Shown one piece after another: positions 49,801 through 57,052 of a DNA stretch of 64,000 nt. The stretch lies in assembly GCA_022448245.1 (NCBI GenBank), contig JAKVCO010000002.1, forward strand, positions 1 to 64,000, given 5' to 3'. The position numbers and the translations under genes are program-made. The stretch's first letter is position 1, and each line of letters starts with the position of its first letter. Source of the DNA: Paracoccaceae bacterium (lineage in GTDB: Bacteria; Pseudomonadota; Alphaproteobacteria; Rhodobacterales; Rhodobacteraceae). The notes below the pieces were generated by a model. That model worked only from the letters and a program-made list of their open reading frames with translations, was not told where the DNA came from and did no database searches.

Positions 49801-50591
49801 CCAAGTGGCTCGACACCAACCCCCTTCCCGCTGGACTGGATTGGGAATGGACTGGCGATCAGGAGGAGCAGGAGGAATCCGGCGCCTTCCTCAGCCAAGC
49901 CTTTGCAGGCGCGCTCGGGTTGATGTTCATTATCCTGCTCGCGCAGTTCAACAGCTTCTACAACGCAATCCTCGTCCTTCTGGCGGTGGTGCTTTCCACC
50001 ACCGGGGTGCTGATCGGCATGCTCGTGATGAACCAGCCGTTCTCGATCATCATGACGGGGACAGGGATCGTGGCGCTCGCGGGGATCGTGGTGAACAACA
50101 ACATTGTTTTGATCGATACCTACCAAGAATACGCGCGCTACATGCCACGGATCGAAGCCATCGTCCGCACGGCCGAGGCACGTATCCGTCCGGTTCTGCT
50201 GACGACGATCACGACTATGGCTGGCCTTGCGCCGATGATGTTTGGCCTATCGCTCGACTTCATACGCGGGGGCTACACGATTGAGAGTCCCACCGCCCTT
50301 TGGTGGATCCAGCTGGCCACGGCCGTTGTCTGGGGCTTGGGTGTGGCAACCATCCTGACGATGGTCTTCACGCCGTCGATGCTGGCGCTCAGGGTGTGGG
50401 CAACAACCTACCTCTTTTGGCTCGCACGCTTCTTCGCCAAGATCTCCTTCGGTCGCGGCAGCCGCGTGGCGCGTGACTGGGCACTCAAGCGCGAAGCGCG
50501 CCGCATCAAGGCACCGGAGATCCTGTGGGACGACGATGCTTTTGCTGTGCCCGATGATGCCGGCGTGGCGCCACTCAAAGCCGCTGAATAA
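46815..50591 (+). CDS. RND multidrug efflux permease (AcrB/HAE1-like) with enlarged central loop
   Basis: 1258 residues, about 200 more than standard HAE1 pumps. N-terminal half: TM1, periplasmic porter domain, proton-relay helices with FGLILAVGMLVDGAIVVVEY. Second half: TM7 near residue 633 (MPLAVLFTMVSLVGSVFFYFG) and FSIIMTGTGIVALAGIVVNNN. Between TM6 and TM7 (residues about 495-625, bases 48300-48690) lies an added stretch with two or three hydrophobic segments. Codons there use more A/T at third positions than the rest. It overlaps the adaptor gene by 4 bases. No outer membrane channel gene is adjacent. Confidence 0.92.
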   Translation: MTGIVDWAAGRARMILAFIFLSLVVGSICYALLPKEGEPDIDIPAVVISMPFQGISAEDSEKLLIKPMEAELADLDGLVSMSSTAVDGYANVVIEFEFGWDKSQTLADVRAAMQKAEANFPTGGDNYTIEEINFSEFPILIVSLSGPVPERTMLRVAKDLQDRIEANDAVLEAALTGQREEMLEVIIDPLKLESYNVTAGELINVVVNNNQLVPAGDVDTPTSSFSVKIPSSFDEATDVFDLPVKINGDRVITLGDIADIRPTFEDRAGTARFNGETTIALQVVKRKGYNLIDTSALVREIVEDTRQAWDPTLRAAIDVKVSNDQSRVVQSMVSQLEGSVLTAVALVMIVVLAALGTRPALLVGFAIPTSFLLCFAFLAVMGVTVSNIVMFGLILAVGMLVDGAIVVVEYADKRIKDGAGPMEAYTDAAKRMFWPIVSSTATTLCAFLPMLFWPGVPGEFMGMLPVTLIFVLSASLVVALVYLPVLGGVTAGLADWIERQTVSLSSSNILQHFILNLAAGIAIAGSFLGFGALAPLIGALLSGIDGSDILGSVVPSLFTVTAVLLGMIALFVVGVAGAIGMLLCVRAWVRRVINAFVWVATLVLPKRKQEVTSGERRTTFGLFIKFIAGNPIMPLAVLFTMVSLVGSVFFYFGANSNGVEFFVESEPEQAIVYVRARGNLSLEEKDELLSQVEQILLDHPAVESTFAFAGDGGLNQNTGGASAPLDRIGQAQIELIPWENRPVLQEQVRLFGFLPFTTNQVDPSFDGDIVIEELNAQMAEIPGIFTEVLNLAQGPASGKPVHLRIKGDDLETIERGIQVARAQFDATPGLKDVEDTSPLPGIDWQIDVDVEKAGRYGADVATVGGMVQLVTRGILLDTMRVDTSDEEIDIRVRFPAEDRVLSTLDTLKVRTSQGLVPLSNFVTRQPVPKLGQINRVDQKRYYDVKADVFAGLVKTVDGDGNTVDVFKADEDRQAAATADGLTVVPVNANERIEEISKWLDTNPLPAGLDWEWTGDQEEQEESGAFLSQAFAGALGLMFIILLAQFNSFYNAILVLLAVVLSTTGVLIGMLVMNQPFSIIMTGTGIVALAGIVVNNNIVLIDTYQEYARYMPRIEAIVRTAEARIRPVLLTTITTMAGLAPMMFGLSLDFIRGGYTIESPTALWWIQLATAVVWGLGVATILTMVFTPSMLALRVWATTYLFWLARFFAKISFGRGSRVARDWALKREARRIKAPEILWDDDAFAVPDDAGVAPLKAAE

Positions 50592-50703
50592 GCTTTAGGC
50601 TTCCCCTGTCGTCTGCTGAGGGCGGCGGGGGCTTCACGCTCAAATGCTCCAACATGCACTGGACTGGGTGGGTGGGAGCTGCCCGAAGCAGACGGCGCAC
50701 GCC

Positions 50704-52518
50704 TCATGCGGCGTCGTCGTTCAACTGCATATGCCAAAGCGAGGCATAGCGCCCGTCCGATGCCAAAAGCGCATCATGGCGGCCTTCCTCGACCACCTGC
50801 CCTGCCTCCAGCACGACGATGCGGTCTGCATCAACAACCGTCGACAGCCGGTGCGCGATGGTTATGACGCTGCGCCCCTCGCCCATGGCAACCAGCGCAT
50901 CAAGGATCCCGTGTTCGGTCTCGGTGTCGAGCGCGGACGTGGCCTCATCCAAGAGCAAAATAGGCGGGTCCTTCAGAAGCGTGCGCGCAATGCCAACGCG
51001 CTGCTTTTCCCCCCCGGAGAGCTTCAGACCCCGCTCCCCTACCTTTGCGTCATAGCCCTCTGGCAACCCGATGATGAACTCATGGATCTGCGCGGCCTTG
51101 GCGGCGGCCTCGATCTCCTCGCGGGTCGCACCCGCGCGACCGTAGGCGATGTTGTAAAGGATCGTATCGTTAAAGAGCACGGTGTCCTGTGGCACCACAC
51201 CAATGACGGCGTGGAGGCTTTCCTGCGTCACATCGCGTACGTCCTGCCCATCGATCCGCAAGGCCCCATCAAGCACGTCGTAGAACCGAAAGAGCAAACG
51301 CCCGATGGTGCTCTTTCCGGCACCCGAAGCCCCGACAATCGCCACCGTTTCACCCGGCGCCACTGTCAGGCTGAGCCCCCGCAAGATCGGACGCGCGGCC
51401 TCGTAGCCAAAATCGACCTTGTCGAACTCGATCAAACCGCCCTCGATCTTCAAAGGCTTGGCGTCAGGAGCGTCTTCCACCTCAGGCGCCTCATCGAGCA
51501 GCATGAACATCTCGCCCATATCCACGAGGCTCTGCCGAATCTCGCGATACACATAACCCAGCATATTTAGCGGCATCATGATCTGCATCATATAGCTGTT
51601 CACAAGGACGAAATCGCCAACTGTCATGGACCCGTCCCGCACCTCAAAAAGCGCCATGCACAGGACCGCGAACAAGGCGCAGTTTACGATGGCCGCCTGG
51701 CCCAGGTTCAACGCGCTCAGCGAATACGTCGTGCGGATCGCCGCATCCTCATAGCCTGCCATGGCCGTGTCGTAACGCTGAGCCTCGAACCTCTCGGCCC
51801 CGAAATACTTCACCGTCTCAAAGTTCAGCAGGCTATCGACGGCTTTCTGATTGGCGTCGGTGTCCTGCGCGTTCATCCTACGGCGGATCTTCACACGCCA
51901 CTCTGTGACCATCGTGGTAAAGACAACATAAGTGACCACCGTGCCCAGCAGGACGAGCAAATACCGCACATCAAAGAACGCCCAAAGCACGCCCCCGATC
52001 AGCACCAACTCAAGGATCAGCGGCCCAATCGAGACGAGGAAGAAGCGCAAGAGGAACGCGACCCCTTTCACGCCACGCTCCATCACACGCGACAAGCCAC
52101 CGGTCTTGCGGCTTATATGATAGCGCAGACTAAGCCTATGAATGTGTTGAAATGTTTTTAGTCCGAGCCGCCGCAATGCCTGCTGCGATACAGGCGCGAA
52201 AAGCACCCCGCGCAGCTCCTGAAAACCGATATTGAGCAACCGGAAGACGACATAGGCAAAGGTCAGGCCGAGCGCCCCTGCTGCCAGCATTCCGGGCGGA
52301 TCAGGCCGCTCCCCTGCGAGGCTGTCGACCACATTGGCAATCAGCATCGGCGTGACAACCGACACACCCTTTGCCGCAATGAGAGAGACGATGACCAGGA
52401 TCACCCTGGTCTGCATCGCCCTTTCCCCCGCAGGCCAGAGGTAGGGCAGCACCCGCCTTATGATGCTCACTTCAGCGCGGGTTTGCCCCGACGATGATTG
52501 AGGGTCCTGGGTCGTCAA
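50704..52518 (-). CDS. ABC transporter, Atm1/ABCB7-like exporter (fused permease and ATPase)
   Basis: 604 residues: six-helix membrane domain (about 40-330), then the ATPase with Walker A GASGAGKST, signature LSGGEKQRVGIARTLL, Walker B ILLLDEATSALD. The piece RKTGGLSRVMERGVKG in the membrane domain is a mark of the Atm1/HMT group, which exports glutathione-linked compounds and serves Fe-S or metal homeostasis. It follows the LysM gene by five bases. Convergent with the RND operon; the 112 bases between hold no gene. Confidence 0.93.
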   Translation of the reverse strand: MTTQDPQSSSGQTRAEVSIIRRVLPYLWPAGERAMQTRVILVIVSLIAAKGVSVVTPMLIANVVDSLAGERPDPPGMLAAGALGLTFAYVVFRLLNIGFQELRGVLFAPVSQQALRRLGLKTFQHIHRLSLRYHISRKTGGLSRVMERGVKGVAFLLRFFLVSIGPLILELVLIGGVLWAFFDVRYLLVLLGTVVTYVVFTTMVTEWRVKIRRRMNAQDTDANQKAVDSLLNFETVKYFGAERFEAQRYDTAMAGYEDAAIRTTYSLSALNLGQAAIVNCALFAVLCMALFEVRDGSMTVGDFVLVNSYMMQIMMPLNMLGYVYREIRQSLVDMGEMFMLLDEAPEVEDAPDAKPLKIEGGLIEFDKVDFGYEAARPILRGLSLTVAPGETVAIVGASGAGKSTIGRLLFRFYDVLDGALRIDGQDVRDVTQESLHAVIGVVPQDTVLFNDTILYNIAYGRAGATREEIEAAAKAAQIHEFIIGLPEGYDAKVGERGLKLSGGEKQRVGIARTLLKDPPILLLDEATSALDTETEHGILDALVAMGEGRSVITIAHRLSTVVDADRIVVLEAGQVVEEGRHDALLASDGRYASLWHMQLNDDAA

Positions 52519-52523
52519 AAGGA

Positions 52524-54143
52524 TCAGTCCGGAATGTCGAAGACTTGTCCCGGGAAGATAAGATCAGGGTCTCGGATCCGGTCACGATTTGCCTCAAAGA
52601 GCTTCACGTAAAGCACCCCGTCCCCGTAGTTTTCCCGTGCAATCGCCCAAAGCGTGGCTCCAGGTTGAACGGTCATCACACTTTGACGCACAACGCCGGT
52701 CGTGGCTTCGGTCTGCTGATTTAGCTCAGCGACAACACCGGGCTCCTCCCGCTTAAACGGCGTCTCGATCCGCGACGTGACTTCGCCTTCGGGGGCGAGC
52801 TCGTCCACGCGCAGCGTATAGACTCCGGTGTCTACCTCCGGCAGACGCGTACGCCACGTGCCGTTTTCGGCAATGCGCGAGGTCGTGATGGGCCGATCAT
52901 CCAGATAGATCCGCACGAACCCTTCACCAAGGGCACGACCTCCAAGGCTCACCTCTCCCTGTGCGTCGTAGGAGATTGAATCGAGGGCCACATTCGTCAT
53001 GGCCTCGGGGCTTTGAAGCACGGTTATGCCTTCGTCATCGGTCAGCAGCAGACGTGGCGCCGCAGTTTCGGCTTCAGCAATCTCGGTCACCTCAGGCTCC
53101 TGCTCAGCAATCTCGGTCACCTCGGGCTCCTGCTCCGATTCAGGCTCAGTTGCCTCAGCCACAACGGTGGCAGTGTCAGTGCTCTGCGTCGCAACACTCT
53201 GCGTAACGGTGCCCGCGCCCTCTTCGCTCACCTCGGCCACAGCAGCAGGCGGCTCAGCCGTTTTGGTCGCGTCTGCCAGATCCGGTGTTTCGGGGGTTTC
53301 AACGGCTGGAAGCGGCGTTGCAGCTTGCGGCTGCGTTGGGGCCTGCTCTGCAACGATGACAGACTTCTGCTCCGGCGCGGCCTCAGGCGTTGGCTCGGTT
53401 GCGGGCTCCACTGCGGCGGTCGCCGTTTCAGTCTCCTCCGCAGCACCGCTACCCTCTTCGACAGCAGGCCCGGCGCCGGCAGGACCTGCCTCAGCTGGTT
53501 CAGCCTCAGCAACAAGAGGCGCCTCGGTTGGCGCCGTGCGCGCCACAGGTTCGATGATAACAGTGCCCGTGGACGCGGCTTCTTTTCCATCTCGGCGTGC
53601 CAGCAGCGACATGACCTGAGCCTCGCTCGATTGCGGCACCGTCAGGAAGGCCGCAAAGCGACCGGATACGTCAGCAGACACGTCCGTGATGGATGCGCCA
53701 TCAATCAAAACGAATACTTTGGAGCCCGGCGCGGCAAGGCCAGCCACCAAGCCTTCGCCCTCTTCGTCGATGCGCACAACGTCAAACGCAGGTGCCTGCA
53801 TCGGAGGCTCTTCGACAGCAGGCTCGGCCTCCGCTTCCGCGACAGGTTCGACTTCTGCTTCGGATGCGGGCTGCCTGCTTATTGCTTCGCCCGCGTCAGC
53901 CTGCGCGGCAGCCGCATTTGACGCCTCAGCGTCAGCCGCCTCAATTTCCAGCGGGTTCACGTCAAGATCGTCAGGGACCTGCGAGTCAAAATAGACCCCT
54001 ACCCCAAAAAGCACCGCGGCCAAGACGCCCGCGCCAACAATCCAAAGCCCTGTGCCGCCTTTCGACGCTGGTTCCATATTCAAAGTCTCCCCAGAGCCCA
54101 TCCCCATGGGCGCACGCGCTTCTGCCCGTGCATTGCTTGGCAT
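52524..54143 (-). CDS. LysM domain-containing membrane-anchored protein with long low-complexity linker
   Basis: 539 residues. A membrane segment (LWIVGAGVLAAVLFGVGVYF) near 33-52, a very acidic Ala/Glu/Pro-rich stalk with Ig-like pieces (VVRIDEEGEGLVAGLAAPGS; AMTNVALDSISYDAQGEVSL) and a C-terminal LysM (QPGATLWAIARENYGDG, near 490-539) that binds peptidoglycan. It probably tethers the inner membrane to the wall. The linker includes a tandem duplication. Similar LysM proteins next to Atm1-type genes are usual in this lineage. Confidence 0.87.
   Translation of the reverse strand: MPSNARAEARAPMGMGSGETLNMEPASKGGTGLWIVGAGVLAAVLFGVGVYFDSQVPDDLDVNPLEIEAADAEASNAAAAQADAGEAISRQPASEAEVEPVAEAEAEPAVEEPPMQAPAFDVVRIDEEGEGLVAGLAAPGSKVFVLIDGASITDVSADVSGRFAAFLTVPQSSEAQVMSLLARRDGKEAASTGTVIIEPVARTAPTEAPLVAEAEPAEAGPAGAGPAVEEGSGAAEETETATAAVEPATEPTPEAAPEQKSVIVAEQAPTQPQAATPLPAVETPETPDLADATKTAEPPAAVAEVSEEGAGTVTQSVATQSTDTATVVAEATEPESEQEPEVTEIAEQEPEVTEIAEAETAAPRLLLTDDEGITVLQSPEAMTNVALDSISYDAQGEVSLGGRALGEGFVRIYLDDRPITTSRIAENGTWRTRLPEVDTGVYTLRVDELAPEGEVTSRIETPFKREEPGVVAELNQQTEATTGVVRQSVMTVQPGATLWAIARENYGDGVLYVKLFEANRDRIRDPDLIFPGQVFDIPD
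53074..53133 (-). repeat. Two tandem 30-base repeats within the LysM gene
   Basis: Two copies of a 30-base unit (53074-53103 and 53104-53133), differing by one base, encode EQEPEVTEIA twice in the acidic linker. Such short tandem repeats can vary by slippage. Confidence 0.75.
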
Positions 54144-54205
54144 AGACTAGACCTTCCGTTATCCAGCGTCAAAGCCCCGAAACCTAGTACCGAAAAGGTG
54201 ATCCC

Positions 54206-54772
54206 ATGTCTGAGGCCCCCCTCTCTATTTGCGTCTATTGCGGGTCCAGGCCGGGTGCCGATCCAGCCTATGTCGGCGCCGCACAAGATCTCGGGAGCGC
54301 CATCGGTGCCAAGGGGTGGCGCCTTGTCTATGGCGCAGGCGACGTGGGGCTCATGGGCGAGGTCGCCCGCACCGCGCAAAGCGCCGGGGCCGAGACATTC
54401 GGCGTGATCCCGGAGCACTTGGTCAAAATGGAAGTCGGCAAGGTGGATCTGTCGAAATACATCGTCACCGAGAACATGCACGAACGTAAGAAGGTCATGT
54501 TCATGAACGCCAACGCGATCACGGTGCTGCCCGGGGGCGCGGGCTCGCTCGACGAGTTTTTCGAGGTGCTCACCTGGGCGCAGCTTGGCCTTCACAACAA
54601 GCCCATCATCTTGCTCGATATCGCTGGCTACTGGCACCCGCTCCTGAGCTTGATTGATCACATCATCGATCAAGGCTTCGCGTCGCCCAGCTTGAAAGAA
54701 CTCTTCACTACCGCCGATTCAGTGGACAGTGCGCTGTCACAGCTCGAACTGACGCTCAATTTGAAACAATAG
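54206..54772 (+). CDS. LOG family protein (cytokinin riboside 5'-monophosphate phosphoribohydrolase-like)
   Basis: 188 residues of the Rossmann-like LOG fold. The nucleotide signature reads PGGAGSLDEFFE, a Ser in place of the usual Thr, and the catalytic region includes NMHERKKVM. It cleaves ribose phosphate from N6-modified or plain nucleotide monophosphates. Divergent from the LysM gene. Confidence 0.92.
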   Translation: MSEAPLSICVYCGSRPGADPAYVGAAQDLGSAIGAKGWRLVYGAGDVGLMGEVARTAQSAGAETFGVIPEHLVKMEVGKVDLSKYIVTENMHERKKVMFMNANAITVLPGGAGSLDEFFEVLTWAQLGLHNKPIILLDIAGYWHPLLSLIDHIIDQGFASPSLKELFTTADSVDSALSQLELTLNLKQ

Positions 54773-54880
54773 GCCTGCCGACCTGCGATTTCAGCCGATT
54801 TAACGCGCTTTCACCGCGAAGACTCCTAAACTCACCGCTGACTCGGTAGCGGTATAGGGGCACCTGCGGAGACTGCTGCC

Positions 54881-55547
54881 ATGGTCCTGAGATGCTTTCC
54901 CGCCTTCGATAACGAGGCGTTCACAGTTGCGCCCGGCTCGCACTTCTTGTCGGCCGGCTCGCCCATAATCAACGATTCGCACACGCCCATCGGGACCACC
55001 TTCGTGTTCACCGGCGGCTTTGACTACAAAGCGATCGAGGTCGATGACACCTCCGGCGATGATACGGTCTCTGACGATGATCTGCCCGGGCAGCACATCA
55101 TCACCGACGGCATGGGCCTGATCCCCGAGGGCATCCCCGGTCGAGAGTGAAAGCTACCACTACGTCCGCGCCCTCGACGAAAACAGCGATGAAACAGGGC
55201 TCATCATTACCATCACGGTCTTTTCGGCTGACGGAAACACCACGAATATCTGGGGCACGCCACCGGAGGCTTTTGTCGCCGCAAAGTTCCTGCTGGGGAG
55301 GCCCGGCGTCGAAGTCCTCCGCGGCCCTGTCCGCTACTTCCACATCCTGTTTGATCGCCACGAGGTGGTCCTCTCAAACGACAACTGGACGGAAAGCTTC
55401 CTCCCCGGCCCTCTCGCCCTCGATGGCATGGACTTCGATCAAGCGGCCGAGATCAGGACCCTCTTCCCCGAATTGCACGATCATGATGGCCCCTTCCAGG
55501 CAGCGCGCCAAATCCTCTCCCGACGCGAAGCCCTAATCACGGCTTAG
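54881..55547 (+). pseudogene. Hint-type secreted protein, C-terminal-like region, frameshifted
   Basis: The first frame from ATG 54881 (MVLRCFPAFDNEAFTVAPGS) ends at 55150 after IDD and GMGLIPEGIP. Shifting one base near the CCCC at 55131-55134 gives a continuous partner: VESESYHYVRALDE, IFDRHEV-like ILFDRHEVVLSN, and SFLPGPLALDGMDFDQAAEI up to a TAG at 55547. The phrase FDRHEV...ESFLPGP is typical of Hint_2 proteins of Rhodobacteraceae, but the Hint core with its catalytic residue is not visible, so identification rests on the tail. Restored length would be about 222 residues. Confidence 0.55.
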
Positions 55548-55581
55548 CAAACCATTGGCGCCACCCGCACCAGCATGGCGC

Positions 55582-55602
55582 CCACGGGCGACTAGCCCGT
55601 GG
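55582..55602 (+). other. Perfect hairpin behind the Hint-like gene
   Basis: CCACGGGC (55582-55589) pairs with GCCCGTGG (55595-55602), loop GACTA. No T-run follows, so a terminator role is only possible. Confidence 0.35.
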
Positions 55603-55619
55603 ACACTTTGGTCAAAGAA

Positions 55620-55645
55620 AAAGGGCGCCCCAGGAGGCGCCCTTT
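55620..55645 (-). terminator. Rho-independent terminator of sodB
   Basis: AAAGGGCGCC (55620-55629) pairs with GGCGCCCTTT (55636-55645); read on the minus strand, T-rich sequence follows. It lies 22 bases past the sodB stop. Confidence 0.85.
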
Positions 55646-55667
55646 CGCATTCGGTCTCGGAACCCGA

Positions 55668-56267
55668 TCACATGCGCGATGCGACGTTTTCCCAGTTCAC
55701 GAGGTTGTCGAGGAAGTTCGTCAGGTAGGCTGGACGCTTGTTACGGAAGTCAATGTAGTAGGAGTGCTCCCACACGTCGCAGCCCAGAAGTGCCGTCTGA
55801 CCAAAGCAGAGCGGGTTCACGCCATTCTCGGTCTTCGTCACAGCGAGCGAGCCGTCAGCGTTCTTCACAAGCCACGCCCAGCCGGAGCCAAACTGGCCCG
55901 CGCCTGCTGCGGAGAATTCGGTCTTGAATTGATCGACAGAGCCAAAGGTCTCCTTCAGAGCCGCTTCCAGCTCGCCAGGCATCTTGCTCTCGCCGGGGCC
56001 CATCATTTCCCAGAACTGGTTGTGGTTCCACAGCTGGGACATGTTGTTGAAGATGCCATTCTGCGCAACGGCGCCGCCGTTGTAGGTACCGACGATGATC
56101 TCTTCGATGGACTTGCCCTCCCATTCAGTGCCCGCAATCGCCTTGTTGCCGTTGTCGACATAGGCCTTGTGGTGAAGGTCGTGGTGATACTCCAGCGTCT
56201 CAGCAGACATGCCTGCATCGGCAAGCGCGTCGTGGGCATAAGGAAGATCGGGAAGCTCGAACGCCAT
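55668..56267 (-). CDS. sodB: Superoxide dismutase (Fe/Mn family)
   Basis: Turns superoxide into hydrogen peroxide and oxygen. 199 residues with metal ligands His28 (LEYHHDLHHKAYV), His82 (LWNHNQFW), Asp164 and His168 (DVWEHSYYID). The pattern and neighbouring residues fit the iron type, though the metal cannot be settled from sequence alone. GGAGCC lies before the ATG, and a perfect inverted repeat lies 46 bases upstream. Confidence 0.95.
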   Translation of the reverse strand: MAFELPDLPYAHDALADAGMSAETLEYHHDLHHKAYVDNGNKAIAGTEWEGKSIEEIIVGTYNGGAVAQNGIFNNMSQLWNHNQFWEMMGPGESKMPGELEAALKETFGSVDQFKTEFSAAGAGQFGSGWAWLVKNADGSLAVTKTENGVNPLCFGQTALLGCDVWEHSYYIDFRNKRPAYLTNFLDNLVNWENVASRM

Positions 56268-56312
56268 GGGAGGCTCCTTGAGGTCGATTAACGTCTAGGG
56301 GTGTATGTCGCT

Positions 56313-56335
56313 CCCCTTGATGGGAGGTCAAGGGG
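56313..56335. promoter_or_regulatory. Inverted repeat upstream of sodB
   Basis: CCCCTTGA (56313-56320) and TCAAGGGG (56328-56335) around a 7-base spacer, 46 bases before the sodB start. It could be an operator or a 5' UTR hairpin. No regulator can be named. Confidence 0.3.
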
Positions 56336-56362
56336 GGCACCCCCGCAACACCGCGCAGCGCG

Positions 56363-56790
56363 TCACTCAAGCGTACTATTTTTACTTTCCTTGATCAGTA
56401 TGTGGGTCAGGTCCGGCGATTGCTTGCTTGCGCTTCGCAGCGGGACGCCAGCTTCGGAGAACTGCACGAACGTCATGTCCACCCTTGCTCTGAGTGGCAT
56501 GCCCTGCGTGGAAAAGAGACGGCAAGCAATCGACAAACCACTCAGACGCCCCAAGAATGGGACGCGCCCTGCGCCTCGACGAATACGGCCTCGGGATCGT
56601 GCTTCTCGCCGCTATAGCCATAGACCAGATGTCGTAGTTGCTTGAGGCGCTCTGGAACCGGCCCGGAAAAACGACCAGCCGTTGCGTCCAGAATTATGCG
56701 AAAGGTCTCCATACGCGGCTCGGGGCGTCGGAGGTTCGGCAACGGCAACGCCGCTTCGGTGTCCACCAAGCGCAGGGTGGCATCGATTTG
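56363..56790 (-). pseudogene. Fragment resembling a contractile injection system tube protein (Afp7/Pvc7-like), truncated and frameshifted
   Basis: Read on the minus strand from the IS end: IDATLRLVDTEAALPLPNL, RPEPRMETFRIILDATAG, LKQLRHLVYGYSGEKHDPEA VFVEAQGA, then a one-base shift near 56560-56564, then VPFLGRLSGLSIACRLFSTQ, GMPLRARVDMTFVQFSEAGV and SPDLTHILIK before a stop at 56363. The series P-E-x(n)-F-x-LD, H-P, F-x-G-x-L-x-SL, LF-x(3)-G-x-PLRA-V and the tail SPDLTH is the pattern of the CIS tube protein family, which normally continues into a LysM motif (GDTL). Here that tail is lost, and an IS3 end has removed the N-terminus. It points to a lost phage-tail-like injection system. Recognition is from memory of the family and needs a profile search. 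Confidence 0.5.
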
Positions 56791-56930
56791 TGAAGTGGTC
56801 CCAGGAAACTGGACAGTCATCTAAGGTGTATCCCAAACCTTTGAAGGGATACGAGAATGGCGAAACGCCGGAATTTTACAGACCAGTTTAAAGCCAAGGT
56901 GGCGTTGGAAGCCCTGCGTGTGCGTGACAC
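56791..56930 (+). mobile_element. IS3-family element, left-end fragment
   Basis: Begins with TGAAGTGGTCCCAGGAAACT, an IS3-family inverted repeat, followed by a short orfA start. Only about 140 bases remain: homology stops after GCCCTGCGTG near 56930. It differs from the IS3-family element at 10851, so at least two IS types have visited this region. The stretch up to the glycosyltransferase start at 57053 holds nothing else that I recognise. Confidence 0.72.
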
Positions 56931-56973
56931 GTGCCCTGATTTAGCCTATCACAGATCAAAGGGCGGCGGTTAA
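56857..56973 (+). pseudogene. IS3-family transposase OrfA, N-terminal stub
   Basis: ATG 56857 gives MAKRRNFTDQFKAKVALEAL R, the standard start of this transposase subfamily, then unrelated residues and a TAA at 56971. The helix-turn-helix is missing. Confidence 0.75.
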
Positions 56974-57052
56974 ACGCAGGGAAACCAAATTTCCCTAGCA
57001 TCACAAAGATAAGCCCGAAGAGCAGGCAATTCAGGAGCGCCAGGACATCTCC

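Noticed and set aside
55147-55536. 129-residue plus-strand frame
   Set aside because: Ser/Arg-rich shadow; the neighbouring frame gives the Hint-like tail.
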